Source: VRUE01 sp035605695 (GTDB taxonomy: Bacteria > Actinomycetota > Thermoleophilia > Solirubrobacterales > 70-9). From it: a stretch of 27,263 nt of DNA. Where the stretch lies: positions 1 through 27,263 of the forward strand of contig DATNGZ010000032.1 of NCBI GenBank assembly GCA_035605695.1. Direction: 5' to 3'. This document shows, piece after piece, positions 1-7,433 of the stretch; the stretch's first letter is position 1, and each line of letters opens with the position of its first letter. The notes beneath the pieces are model-generated. The model ran no database searches. It was given only the letters and a program-made list of their open reading frames with translations, and was not told where the DNA came from. Made by a program: the position numbers and the translations under genes.

Positions 1-1602
1 CCCTTCTGGGAACTGTTCGCCAAGTTCGAGCACCCCGACGGCAGCTTCGAGGCCCACCACGAGACCGACAAGTTCTGGGAGAAGGCCGAGGCCGACGCGG
101 CGCTCGCCGGCACCGCCGCTCCCGGCACGGTCAAGGCCGTGACGGCGCGCAAGAACACGCGCAAACCGCCGACGCCCTACAACACGACCGCCTTCACCAC
201 CGACGCCTCCAGCCGTCTCGGCATCACCCCGGCCAGCGCGATGCGGCTCGCCGAGGATCTCTACATGGACGGCTTCATCTCCTATCCGCGCACGGACAAC
301 ACGGTCTACCCGGTCTCGCTGCCCCTGCGCGAGCTGGTCAGCTCGCTGGTTCGGGTCAAGGAGTTCTCCGCCGCCTCCGGCCTGCTCGACGGCGAGCTCA
401 AGCCGACCCGCGGCAAAAAAGAGACGACCGACCACCCGCCGATCTACCCGACCCAGGCGATCCAGCCGGGCGCCCTCGGCGACGGTCCCAAGAGGCGCGT
501 CTACGAACTCGTCGTGCGCCGCTTCCTCGCTACCTTTAGCCCGCCGATGATCACCGAGTCGACCCGGGCCGACATCGAGGCCGGCTCGCAGACCTACTTC
601 GTTCGCGGCTCGGTCGTCGTCGACCCCGGCTTCGCCGGCATCTACACCTACGCCCGCTCCTCCGATGAGGAGATCCCGGCGCTGCAGGAGGGCCAGACCC
701 TGCCGCTCGACGGCGATCCCTGGATCGTCGATAAGGAGACCCAGCCGCCCTCGCGGATCTCGCAGGCGAAGCTGGTCGAGATGATGGAGGAGCGCGGCCT
801 CGGCACCAAGGCGACCCGCGCCGACATCATCAAGAAGCTCTTCGACCGCGGCTACGTCTACAGCAACCCGCCGATTCCGACCGAGACCGGGATCGCCATG
901 TACGACGCCTTCAAAAAATACGTGCCGGCGATGGCGACGCCGGAGATGACCGCCCAGCTCGAGTCGGAGATGGACCAGATCGCGGCTGGCGAGATGACCA
1001 AGGACGGCGTCGTTGGCGACAGCCGCGAGCTGCTCCACAAGACATGGACCGAAATCGACGCGAGCCGCGAAGACCTGGCCAAAGTCGTCTGGAAGGGGAT
1101 GGACGAGGACCGCATCCTCGGACCCTGCAAGGTCTGCGAAGAAGCCGGTCGCAAGAAGGAGGACGGCTCGCCCCACATGCTGCGGGTGATCCGGGCGAAG
1201 AAGTCGGGCAAGCGCTTTGTCGGCTGCAGCGGCTGGACCCTCGACGATCCCGAGTCCTGCGATCAGACCTTCCCGTTGCCCCAGCGCGGCGACGTCTTCA
1301 AACTCGAAGAACGCTGCTCGGTTTGCGGCGAGACGCCGCGGCTGAAAGTGCAGCCCTTCCGCGGCCGCCCCTGGAACCTCTGCCTCAACGACGATTGCGA
1401 GTCGATGCAGGAGATGAAGAAACGCCGCGCCGAGCGCGAAGCGGCGAAAGCGGCCAAAGAAGCGATGGCCGAGAAGCCACTGCCCAAGGGCGACGAGGAC
1501 AAGGTCCCGGCGAAGGCCAAGGCGAAAGCGAAGACCAAAGTCAGCAAGGCCGACACCGCCACCCGCGGCGTCAAACGCGCCAAGGCCGCGGCCAAAGGCT
1601 GA
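1..1602 (+). CDS. topA: DNA topoisomerase I (type IA), 3' part
   Basis: The reading frame is open from the first base, so the gene starts outside the window; 533 codons are present. Type IA topoisomerases cut one DNA strand through a tyrosine and relax negative supercoils. The active-site segment GFISYPRTDN is at 271-300, with the catalytic Tyr codon at 283-285. The later segment QAKLVEMMEERGLGTKATR (about 760-820) is a conserved part of the family core. Two C-terminal zinc-finger-like blocks follow: CKVCEE with a distal Cys pair near 1125-1265, and CSVCGE with CLNDDC near 1315-1400. The tail is rich in Lys and Ala, as in many actinobacterial enzymes. The SYPRTDNTVYP spelling resembles archaeal-type topoisomerase I more than the E. 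coli form (from memory of the family). The N-terminal TOPRIM domain is not in the window. tmk begins 11 nt downstream. Confidence 0.95.
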   Translation, partial: PFWELFAKFEHPDGSFEAHHETDKFWEKAEADAALAGTAAPGTVKAVTARKNTRKPPTPYNTTAFTTDASSRLGITPASAMRLAEDLYMDGFISYPRTDNTVYPVSLPLRELVSSLVRVKEFSAASGLLDGELKPTRGKKETTDHPPIYPTQAIQPGALGDGPKRRVYELVVRRFLATFSPPMITESTRADIEAGSQTYFVRGSVVVDPGFAGIYTYARSSDEEIPALQEGQTLPLDGDPWIVDKETQPPSRISQAKLVEMMEERGLGTKATRADIIKKLFDRGYVYSNPPIPTETGIAMYDAFKKYVPAMATPEMTAQLESEMDQIAAGEMTKDGVVGDSRELLHKTWTEIDASREDLAKVVWKGMDEDRILGPCKVCEEAGRKKEDGSPHMLRVIRAKKSGKRFVGCSGWTLDDPESCDQTFPLPQRGDVFKLEERCSVCGETPRLKVQPFRGRPWNLCLNDDCESMQEMKKRRAEREAAKAAKEAMAEKPLPKGDEDKVPAKAKAKAKTKVSKADTATRGVKRAKAAAKG

Positions 1603-1613
1603 GGTCCGGCGGG

Positions 1614-2207
1614 TTGTTCGTCTCGCTGGAGGGCGTCGACGGCTCCGGCAAGAGCACGCAGGCGAAGCTTCTCGCCGAGGCGCTCGGTCCTGAAACGCTG
1701 CTGATTCGCGAGCCGGGGGGGACCAGCGCCGCGGAGCGGATCCGCGAGCTGCTCGCCGACCCCGCGCTGGAGATCGACCCCTTCGCCGAGCTGCTGCTCT
1801 TCTCCGCCGCCCGCGCCGACCTGGTCAGCCGCGTGATCCGACCGGCGCTGGAGGCGGGCACGCACGTGGTCGCCGACCGCTTCGCCGACTCCAGCGTCGC
1901 CTATCAGGGCGGTGCGCGCGAACTCGGCACCAGCCACGTGCTCTCACTGACCGACACGGTGATCGACGGTCTCTGGCCCGACGTCACCGTGCTGCTGCGG
2001 GTCGACCCCGAGGTCGGCCTCGGACGGGCCGACGGGGAAGACCGCTTCGAGTCCGAGGGCCTCGACCTGCAGCGCGCCGTAGCTGAGGCCTACGAGGAGA
2101 TAGCCCAGATCGCCTCCGACCGCGTTGTCGTGGTCGACGCCGCCGGCACGGTCGAGGAGGTCCACCGGCGAGTGATGGAGGCTGTCGACACCCGCATGCG
2201 GTCGTAG
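1614..2207 (+). CDS. tmk: Thymidylate kinase
   Basis: Phosphorylates dTMP to dTDP with ATP in the cytoplasm, an essential step of dTTP synthesis. The protein is 197 residues, normal for the family. The P-loop GVDGSGKST lies at residues 7-15. REPGGT follows near 33-38, the DRFADSSVAYQG segment that binds dTMP is near 90-101, and a DRFE lid-type segment is near 144. The start is TTG at 1614: GAGG at 1601-1604, overlapping the topA stop, gives a spacing of 9, and the protein then begins MFVSLEGVDGSGKS as expected. The frame is open far upstream, but that part is a shadow of topA. Tight spacing to topA and holB indicates a replication operon. The stop codon lies inside the left arm of a 15-bp inverted repeat. 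Confidence 0.95.
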   Translation: MFVSLEGVDGSGKSTQAKLLAEALGPETLLIREPGGTSAAERIRELLADPALEIDPFAELLLFSAARADLVSRVIRPALEAGTHVVADRFADSSVAYQGGARELGTSHVLSLTDTVIDGLWPDVTVLLRVDPEVGLGRADGEDRFESEGLDLQRAVAEAYEEIAQIASDRVVVVDAAGTVEEVHRRVMEAVDTRMRS

Positions 2208-2246
2208 TTCTTTTCGGTATGCGGCAACAAGTACGACCGCATGCGG
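2192..2246. repeat. 15-bp inverted repeat of CCGCATGCGG palindromes
   Basis: The arm CCGCATGCGGTCGTA at 2192-2206 is matched perfectly in inverted orientation at 2232-2246. Each arm carries the self-complementary decamer CCGCATGCGG (2192-2201 and 2237-2246). A degenerate copy, CGGTATGCGG, lies midway at 2215-2224, so the three copies are spaced 22-23 bp, close to two helical turns. The left arm covers the tmk stop; the right arm lies just upstream of the proposed -10 of holB. It could be an operator or a stem-loop processing or termination site. No T-run follows, which argues against a simple intrinsic terminator. Confidence 0.6.
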
Positions 2247-2250
2247 TGGC

Positions 2251-2256
2251 TAGGCT
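2251..2256 (+). promoter_or_regulatory. Putative -10 box of a leaderless holB promoter
   Basis: TAGGCT fits the actinobacterial TANNNT -10 pattern and ends 6 nt before the holB ATG at 2263. No Shine-Dalgarno sequence is present there. This spacing would place transcription start at the A of ATG, giving a leaderless mRNA. No convincing -35 is seen. The same geometry recurs before the MerR gene and the SulP gene in this window. Confidence 0.5.
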
Positions 2257-2262
2257 CAGTCG

Positions 2263-3465
2263 ATGACGGAGATCCTCTCCGACAGCGCTGAGCATCAGCC
2301 GCGAGCGCGAGTGGCGCTAAGCGCAGCGCTCGCTACCACGCCGTCGCACGCCTACCTCTTTCGCGGGCCGCGCGGGGCCGGCAAGAGTATGGTCGCGCGC
2401 GCCTTCGCCGCCGAGATCCTTGCCGCCGGCGCCGCGGACCCCGACGATGCACGCCGCCGCGTCCTGATCGACCCATCGCCGCATCCCGACCTGGTCTGGC
2501 TCAAGCCCCGCGGAGCCCAGCACATGGTCGAGGAGATCCGCGAGAAGGTGATCCGCGCCGCCTCCTACCGACCCTTCGAAGCCGACAAGCGCGTCTTCGT
2601 GATCGAGGCCGCCGAGCAGATGCGCGACGAGAGCCAGAACGCCCTGCTGAAGACTTTGGAGGAGCCCCCCGCTTACGTCCACCTGATCCTCCTCACCGCC
2701 GAACCGGCGATGCTGCTGGAGACAATCGCCTCCCGCTGTCAGCCAATCGACTTCGCCCCGCTGCCAATAGAAGCTGTTGAAGCCACCCTCGCCGACGCCG
2801 GCTCCCCAGACGACCGAGCCACTGCAGCCCGCCTCTCCGCCGGCGACCCGGTCCGCGCCCGCTTCCTCCTCTCAGACTCCGGCCGAGCCCTCCGCACAGC
2901 AGCCCTAGAACTGGGAAGGGCCGTCGGGGGTGCGTCAGCGGCGCGGCGTCATGTTTTTCGCACAGACCAGTCAGCGAGAGAGAGTCCACCGTCCGGTGAA
3001 AAACCCAGCGCCGCCGACGCATCCCCGACGGCCCCCACCGCCACAGGGACACCCTGGACGCAGCTGATCTCGGCCGCCGAATCAGCAGGCGAAGAAGCCG
3101 AAGAGGCCACCCGCAAGCTCCTAGACGAAGAAACCGAAGCCGGCATCAAACGCAGCGCCAAGGACATCGCCGACGAAGCCAAACGCGCCGGCCGCCGTCG
3201 CCGCACGGAGACGCTCGACCTCGCCCTGGAGCTCAACGCGACCTGGTTCCGCGACCTCGCCGCGACCGCTTCTGGCGCCACCGAGGTCGTCTTCAACCGT
3301 GACCGCCTCGACGACCTCCAGTCCCGCGCCGCCGCCCTCGATCCGGCCCAACCCCGCCGTGCCGCCGAGCTGGTCCAAGATACCCGCCGCCGCCTCGACC
3401 TCAACGTCTCCGAGGAGCTAGCTCTCGAGGCGCTGGCCTTCCGCCTCGCGGCCGTTTTCGCCTGA
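2263..3465 (+). CDS. holB: DNA polymerase III subunit delta' (clamp loader)
   Basis: Part of the clamp-loader complex that opens the sliding clamp and loads it on primed DNA. The 400-residue protein has the AAA+ fold: Walker A GPRGAGKS at residues 35-42, the conserved ESQNALLKTLEEPP segment at 123-136, and the SRC segment at 157-159. The zinc-binding cysteines of E. coli delta' are absent. Residues about 220-264 are a Ser/Pro/Thr/Ala-rich stretch that does not look like the family; it is encoded by a 117-nt palindromic element (see 2918-3034). After it, the normal helical C-terminal domain resumes (WTQLISAAESAGEEAEE). ATG at 2263 has no SD and a TAGGCT box 6 nt upstream. The 3' end overlaps the convergent DUF2304 gene by 48 nt. 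Confidence 0.9.
   Translation: MTEILSDSAEHQPRARVALSAALATTPSHAYLFRGPRGAGKSMVARAFAAEILAAGAADPDDARRRVLIDPSPHPDLVWLKPRGAQHMVEEIREKVIRAASYRPFEADKRVFVIEAAEQMRDESQNALLKTLEEPPAYVHLILLTAEPAMLLETIASRCQPIDFAPLPIEAVEATLADAGSPDDRATAARLSAGDPVRARFLLSDSGRALRTAALELGRAVGGASAARRHVFRTDQSARESPPSGEKPSAADASPTAPTATGTPWTQLISAAESAGEEAEEATRKLLDEETEAGIKRSAKDIADEAKRAGRRRRTETLDLALELNATWFRDLAATASGATEVVFNRDRLDDLQSRAAALDPAQPRRAAELVQDTRRRLDLNVSEELALEALAFRLAAVFA
2918..3034. repeat. Palindromic element inserted in holB
   Basis: A 27-nt arm at 2918-2944 pairs with 3008-3034 at 25 of 27 positions. An inner 7-bp stem, GTTTTTC at 2953-2959 with GAAAAAC at 2998-3004, continues the palindrome. The element is translated without stop as roughly residues 219-258 of delta', a low-complexity stretch lying between two well-conserved parts of the protein. 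This resembles in-frame palindromic elements known from Rickettsia (RPE) and small MITE-like repeats. No second copy was found in the window, so mobility is inference. Confidence 0.65.
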
Positions 3466-3846
3466 GCGCGTCTGAGCGTTTGCCTTCTCCAGCGCCCGCT
3501 CCTGGGCGAGCCTGGTGATTTGCGCCGCCTGGCGCGACATCGTCACGCTGAAGTTGAGCGCCAGGCCGAGCAGGAAGAGGAGCACGATCGAGAAGAGGGC
3601 GACGTTGGTGTCGCGCACGCCCATCGCGTCGGCGACCAGCGTCAGCAGCCCCGGGAAGGCGGCCCCGGCCAGCATCCCCAGGCCGGCGACGAACCAGACG
3701 ACGCTGAAGCGCTCCTGCAGGCGGTCGCGGCGGATCAGGTCGAGGACCAGCGCCATGAAGGCGAGGGCGAGGACCGCGGCGATGATCCGCGTCTGCGAGG
3801 TGAGGTGGACCTTGGGGTCGGTCGCGGCCAGCGTCAGGATCCTCAT
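3418..3846 (-). CDS. DUF2304 family membrane protein
   Basis: A 142-residue protein with three predicted membrane helices, near residues 19-37, 47-70 and 80-100, followed by a charged, probably coiled cytoplasmic tail. Length, topology and position after a GT2 glycosyltransferase match DUF2304 proteins, which commonly accompany dolichyl-phosphate-mannose-synthase-like enzymes. The exact role is unknown; a membrane partner of the glycosyltransferase is likely. Its ATG overlaps the upstream stop by 4 nt (ATGA), implying coupled translation. Its 3' end runs 48 nt into the convergent holB gene. Confidence 0.85.
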   Translation of the reverse strand: MRILTLAATDPKVHLTSQTRIIAAVLALAFMALVLDLIRRDRLQERFSVVWFVAGLGMLAGAAFPGLLTLVADAMGVRDTNVALFSIVLLFLLGLALNFSVTMSRQAAQITRLAQERALEKANAQTRSGENGREAEGQRLES

Positions 3847-4568
3847 CGCTCCGCCTCCACGTGGCGTGGCCGGAACTGGCCGACCATCAGCACGATCAAT
3901 CCCTTGAAGATGAAGAAGGCCGAGCGCAGCGGCGTCAGGAACGAGGTCCCCCCGGCTCGCTCCAGCATCCGCACCGGCACCTCCTCGACCCGCAGGCCCT
4001 CGCGCACGGCCAGCTGCAGTGACTCGATCTCGGCGAAATCGGGCGAGTAGTGCTCGCTGAAGAGCGCCATCACCTTGCGGTTGGCCGCCCGCATGCCACT
4101 GGTCGTGTCGGTGAAGCGCTGGCGCGTCGCCAGGGTGAGGAAGAAGCGGAAGACGCCGGTGCCGATCCGCCGCGAGAGCGTCGGCTTGTAGTCGTCGCTC
4201 TCGGCTTTGCCGGGTTCGCGGTAGCGCGAGCCGATCACCAGGTCGGCGCGGTCGCCGTAGATCTCCTCCAGCAGCCGCGCCACCTCTGCCGGCGGATGCT
4301 GCCCGTCGGCGTCGAGGTGGGCGCAGGCGTCGTAGCCCTCGCGCAGCGCGTGCAGGTAGCCGGTCTGCAACGCTGCCCCGAGCCCCTGGTTGAAGGGCAG
4401 CAGCGCGACCAAAGCGCCCGCCTCACGCGCCCGCTCCGCCGTCGCGTCGCTCGAGCCATCGTCGATCACGAGCAGGTCAGCCTCGGGCAGCGACTCGCGC
4501 ACGCCCGCGATCACCTCGGCGATTGAGCCCTCCTCGTTCCAGGCCGGGATAAAGACCAGTGTTCGCAC
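3843..4568 (-). CDS. Family 2 glycosyltransferase (polyprenyl-phosphate-sugar synthase-like)
   Basis: GT-A fold transferase of the DPM1/polyprenol-phosphate-mannose synthase type, expected to move a sugar from a nucleotide donor to a lipid phosphate at the inner membrane face. The 241 residues begin with the nucleotide-binding segment FIPAWNEEGSI, followed by VIDDGSSDAT near residues 34-43. The metal-binding DADGQHPP segment lies near 85-92, with an IGSRY motif near 112-116. A weak hydrophobic stretch near the C-terminus (about 215-232) may touch the membrane. The start is GTG at 4568 with GGGAG about 8 nt upstream. It is the first gene of a two-gene operon with the DUF2304 protein. Acceptor and sugar cannot be told from sequence. 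Confidence 0.9.
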   Translation of the reverse strand: MRTLVFIPAWNEEGSIAEVIAGVRESLPEADLLVIDDGSSDATAERAREAGALVALLPFNQGLGAALQTGYLHALREGYDACAHLDADGQHPPAEVARLLEEIYGDRADLVIGSRYREPGKAESDDYKPTLSRRIGTGVFRFFLTLATRQRFTDTTSGMRAANRKVMALFSEHYSPDFAEIESLQLAVREGLRVEEVPVRMLERAGGTSFLTPLRSAFFIFKGLIVLMVGQFRPRHVEAER

Positions 4569-4608
4569 CGAACGATTCTCCCATGCGCCCCGGCCCCCCG
4601 CCCCCCGG

Positions 4609-4660
4609 GGGCGTGTCTGACCTTAACCCCCCATATAGGTGGCTAAGGTCAGACACGCCC
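4609..4660. repeat. 17-bp perfect inverted repeat between divergent genes
   Basis: The arm at 4609-4625 is perfectly inverted at 4644-4660 (arm core GTGTCTGACCTTA), with an 18-nt loop. It sits between the divergently transcribed glycosyltransferase and histidine kinase genes, about 30 bp upstream of the kinase start. A G/C-only run precedes the left arm. The arm resembles REP-like GTCTGACC palindromes I recall from other genomes, but it could also be a binding site upstream of the kinase operon. No T-tract is seen on either side. Confidence 0.6.
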
Positions 4661-4692
4661 TGTCGAGCTGGCGTTTGTGTTAGTAACTGCTC

Positions 4693-5991
4693 ATGAGGCG
4701 GATAGGCATGCGACTGTGGCTGGCGGGAGCTTTTGCCGCGGTTTCGCTGATCACGGCGTTCGCCGTGTATCTCTTCGGCGACAACCGCCGCGCCCTGGTG
4801 GTCGCCGTGCTGATCGGCGTCCTCGCCGGCTTCCTGATCGCGGTCGCGATCTCCCACCGGGTCTCGCGCCTGGCGCAGGCCGCGGGCGAGATGGCCGCCG
4901 GTTCCTTCGACGCCCCGCTCGCGGTCTCCGGGCCGGATGAGATTGGCGACCTCGCCCGCGCCCTGGAGTCGATGCGGGCCTCGCTGAAGGAGAGCTTCGG
5001 CGTGCTCACCGCCGACCGCAACAAGCTCGAGGCGATCTTCGACGGCCTGGGCGACGCTGTGATGGTGGTCGACGACGAGGGCCCGGTGCGCTTCTCCAAT
5101 AGCGCCGCGGTGGAGCTGCTCGACGGCGGCCGCCCGCCCGAGGCGATGCTGCCGCAGCTTGCCCGTGCCGCTGAAGTCGGCTTCGCTGCCCACCCGGCGC
5201 TGCGGATCGGCGATCGCGCCTACGCGATGCAGGCCCGGGCGCTGCCCGACGAGCGCGCCGTGCTGGCCGTCGTTCGCGACCGCACCGAAGAGATGCGGCG
5301 CGAGTTCGCCGAAGCCGACTTCGTCTCCAACGCTGCGCACGAGCTGCGCAACCCCCTCGCCGGGATCTCCAGCGCGATCGAGGTCCTCCGTGATGGCGCC
5401 AAGGACGATCCGAAAGCACGCGATCACTTCCTAGCCCGCCTCGCCGACGATGCCGAGCGGATGAACCGCCTCACCCAGGCGCTGCTGACCCTGGCCCGGG
5501 TCGAGTCACTGGGGGCGGGGGAGACCGAGGTGGTCGACGTGGCGATCGCGATTCGCGACGTCGTCGCCGCGGTCGAGCCGCCCAAACACGTCGAGCTGGT
5601 GGTCGAATCCGAGCCCGACCTGACCGCCAAGGGCGACCCGACCCTGCTGCGCCAGGTGATGATTGGCTTGCTGACCAATGCCTTCAAGAACACGCCACCC
5701 CCCGGCGCCGTTACCGTACGCGGCCGCCGCGAAGGCGAGACGGACGTGATCTTGGAAGTCATCGATACAGGCACAGGCATACCCGCGGCGGAGATCGAGC
5801 GCGTTTTCGAGCGCTTCTACCGTCGTAGCGAGTCGCGCAAGCAGGAGGGCTTCGGCCTCGGCCTGGCGATCGCCCGCCGCATGGTCGACGTGATGGGCGG
5901 CGAGATCGGCGCCACCTCGGTCCAGGGCCAGGGCAGCACCTTCTGGGTCCGCCTTCCCCTTGCCCACCCGAGCCCGACCCCGGTGGCCTGA
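4693..5991 (+). CDS. Membrane sensor histidine kinase (HAMP-PAS-HisKA-HATPase)
   Basis: Autophosphorylates on His and passes phosphate to the response regulator encoded next to it. The 432 residues hold two membrane helices (about 7-25 and 33-53) with almost no external loop, so the signal is probably sensed in the membrane or the cytoplasm. A HAMP linker (about 54-105), a PAS-like domain (about 115-200), the H-box NAAHELRNPLAG (near 215-227), the N-box LLTNAFKNT, the G1 box DTGTGIP, the FERFYR F-box and the G2 box GFGLGLAIARRM follow. The layout is PhoR-like, but no phosphate gene is nearby, so no symbol is given. ATG at 4693 lacks an SD; ATG at 4708, with AGGCGG before it, is an alternative start. 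The response regulator starts 1 nt after the stop. Confidence 0.92.
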   Translation: MRRIGMRLWLAGAFAAVSLITAFAVYLFGDNRRALVVAVLIGVLAGFLIAVAISHRVSRLAQAAGEMAAGSFDAPLAVSGPDEIGDLARALESMRASLKESFGVLTADRNKLEAIFDGLGDAVMVVDDEGPVRFSNSAAVELLDGGRPPEAMLPQLARAAEVGFAAHPALRIGDRAYAMQARALPDERAVLAVVRDRTEEMRREFAEADFVSNAAHELRNPLAGISSAIEVLRDGAKDDPKARDHFLARLADDAERMNRLTQALLTLARVESLGAGETEVVDVAIAIRDVVAAVEPPKHVELVVESEPDLTAKGDPTLLRQVMIGLLTNAFKNTPPPGAVTVRGRREGETDVILEVIDTGTGIPAAEIERVFERFYRRSESRKQEGFGLGLAIARRMVDVMGGEIGATSVQGQGSTFWVRLPLAHPSPTPVA

Positions 5992-5992
5992 G

Positions 5993-6700
5993 ATGAGCAG
6001 CGGACGCATCCTGGTCGCCGACGACGAGCCCTCGGTCCGCGAGTCGGTTGGCTACGCCCTGGCGCAGGACGGCTTCGACGTCGACGTCGCCACCGATGGC
6101 GACGAGGCGGCGGCGAAAGTTGGCGAAGAGGCCATCCCCTACGACCTGCTGATCCTCGACATCATGATGCCGGGACCGAGCGGCCTCGACATCTGCCGCG
6201 ACGTGCGCTCGCGCAGCGCCGTGCCGATCATCCTGCTCACCGCCAAGGACGCCGAGGTCGACAAGGTCGTCGGGCTCGAGGTCGGCGCCGACGACTACGT
6301 GACCAAGCCCTTCTCGGTGCGCGAGCTGCTCGGCCGCGTGCGCGCCCAGCTGCGCCGCCGCGAGCTCGACCGCGGCCCGCTCAACCAAGCGGTCAAGATC
6401 GAAGCCGGCCCGGTGGCGATCGACCTCGTCCGCCACGTCGCCACCGTCGACGGCGTGCCGGTCAACCTGACCCGCTCCGAGTTCCAGCTGCTCCGCCTCC
6501 TCGTCGGCCGCCCCGGCGAGGTCTTCCCCCGGCGCCAGATCATGGAGGAGCTCTGGCAGACCGAGTTCGACGGTGACGAGCGCGCCTGCGACGTCCACAT
6601 CTCCAACCTGCGCCAGAAGGTTGAGCGCGACCCCCAGCGCCCCGAACTGGTCGTCACCGTGCGCGGCGTCGGCTACAAGTTCGACGGCCAGCGGCCCTGA
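5993..6700 (+). CDS. OmpR/PhoB-family response regulator
   Basis: Two-component transcription factor of 235 residues. The receiver domain (1-120) has acidic D10/D11, phospho-acceptor D56 in LILDIMMPG, T83 and K105 (VTKPF). The C-terminal winged-helix DNA-binding domain (about 135-233) has the typical LTRSEFQLLRLL and VRGVGYKF segments. The chosen ATG at 5993 lies 1 nt after the kinase stop, so translation is probably coupled. A longer in-frame start at 5960 would add residues coded inside the kinase gene and is not preferred. The kinase gene coming first is less usual than the regulator coming first. Its stop is separated from the convergent cupredoxin stop by one base. Target genes cannot be inferred. 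Confidence 0.95.
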   Translation: MSSGRILVADDEPSVRESVGYALAQDGFDVDVATDGDEAAAKVGEEAIPYDLLILDIMMPGPSGLDICRDVRSRSAVPIILLTAKDAEVDKVVGLEVGADDYVTKPFSVRELLGRVRAQLRRRELDRGPLNQAVKIEAGPVAIDLVRHVATVDGVPVNLTRSEFQLLRLLVGRPGEVFPRRQIMEELWQTEFDGDERACDVHISNLRQKVERDPQRPELVVTVRGVGYKFDGQRP

Positions 6701-6701
6701 G

Positions 6702-7433
6702 CTAGCCGCCGGGGACGATCGTGAAGTTCCTGGCCACCGGCTTTGAGGGGTTGGCGGCCCGGTCGGTTGCGCGCAGCACGGCTTCGTAACGACCGGGAGC
6801 GGCCTTGAAGTGCTTCCAGCGAGCGCCGAGCTTGAGCCGGTTGATCCCGCCTGACACCTTCCATTCGGCGTAGCCGCTGTAGCTGCGCTTGCCCCCGGCG
6901 CCGGTTCGGTAGTACTCGGCTTCCAGGCTTCCGCCCTCGCTTAGCTTGGCGCTCATGCCGACCCCCTTCGATCCGCTGAAGCGGGTGCTTTTCAGAGTCA
7001 CTTTGCTCAGGGTTGGTTTCTTGACGTCGATCCTTAGCGGCGCCTGGGGGCCGGGATCGGAGTTGGGGTCGCCGGGATTGCTCGAGACGATCACTTCGCC
7101 ACGGACGAAGGGATGCAGTTTGCAGATGAAGCTGTAGGCGCCCGGCTGGGTGAACTGGATCGTGTAGGAGAACCCCGGCCGGTGGTAGGGAGCGTCGGTG
7201 TTGGGATCGGAGTCCCACTGGCGGGCGTTCGCCGAGGTGCCGGTCACCGAGTGGGCGAGGTCCGGCCCCAGCCAGTCCCAAGTCACCTTCTCATCGAGGT
7301 CGATGTGGACCTGCTTCGGCGCCCAGGCATAGTTCGAGATCGAGACCCGCGTGTTTGAGGCCAGGGCGTTGGGAGCGAGGACGAGGGTACAGGCGATGAG
7401 GAGGGGCAGGGAGAGAATTCGGCGCCCGCTCAA
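6702..7433 (-). CDS. Secreted cupredoxin-like protein with C-terminal beta domain
   Basis: A 243-residue exported protein. The signal peptide (Arg-rich start, hydrophobic stretch to about residue 25) is followed by a plastocyanin/amicyanin-like domain (about 28-117). Copper ligand candidates are H61, C104 and H107 in FICKLHPF. The axial Met expected two residues after the last His is V110, so the site may have altered redox properties or have lost copper. Residues about 133-243 form a second domain of probable beta structure, which I do not recognise. The start is TTG at 7433, overlapping the previous stop as TTGA. It is the last gene of a three-gene minus-strand operon with another cupredoxin and a beta-helix protein. 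Confidence 0.82.
   Translation of the reverse strand: MSGRRILSLPLLIACTLVLAPNALASNTRVSISNYAWAPKQVHIDLDEKVTWDWLGPDLAHSVTGTSANARQWDSDPNTDAPYHRPGFSYTIQFTQPGAYSFICKLHPFVRGEVIVSSNPGDPNSDPGPQAPLRIDVKKPTLSKVTLKSTRFSGSKGVGMSAKLSEGGSLEAEYYRTGAGGKRSYSGYAEWKVSGGINRLKLGARWKHFKAAPGRYEAVLRATDRAANPSKPVARNFTIVPGG

Noticed and set aside
1044..1613. Long upstream extension of the tmk frame
   Set aside because: It lies inside topA in another frame, is Arg/Gly-rich and has no family resemblance; TTG at 1614 with GAGG fits the thymidylate kinase N-terminus.
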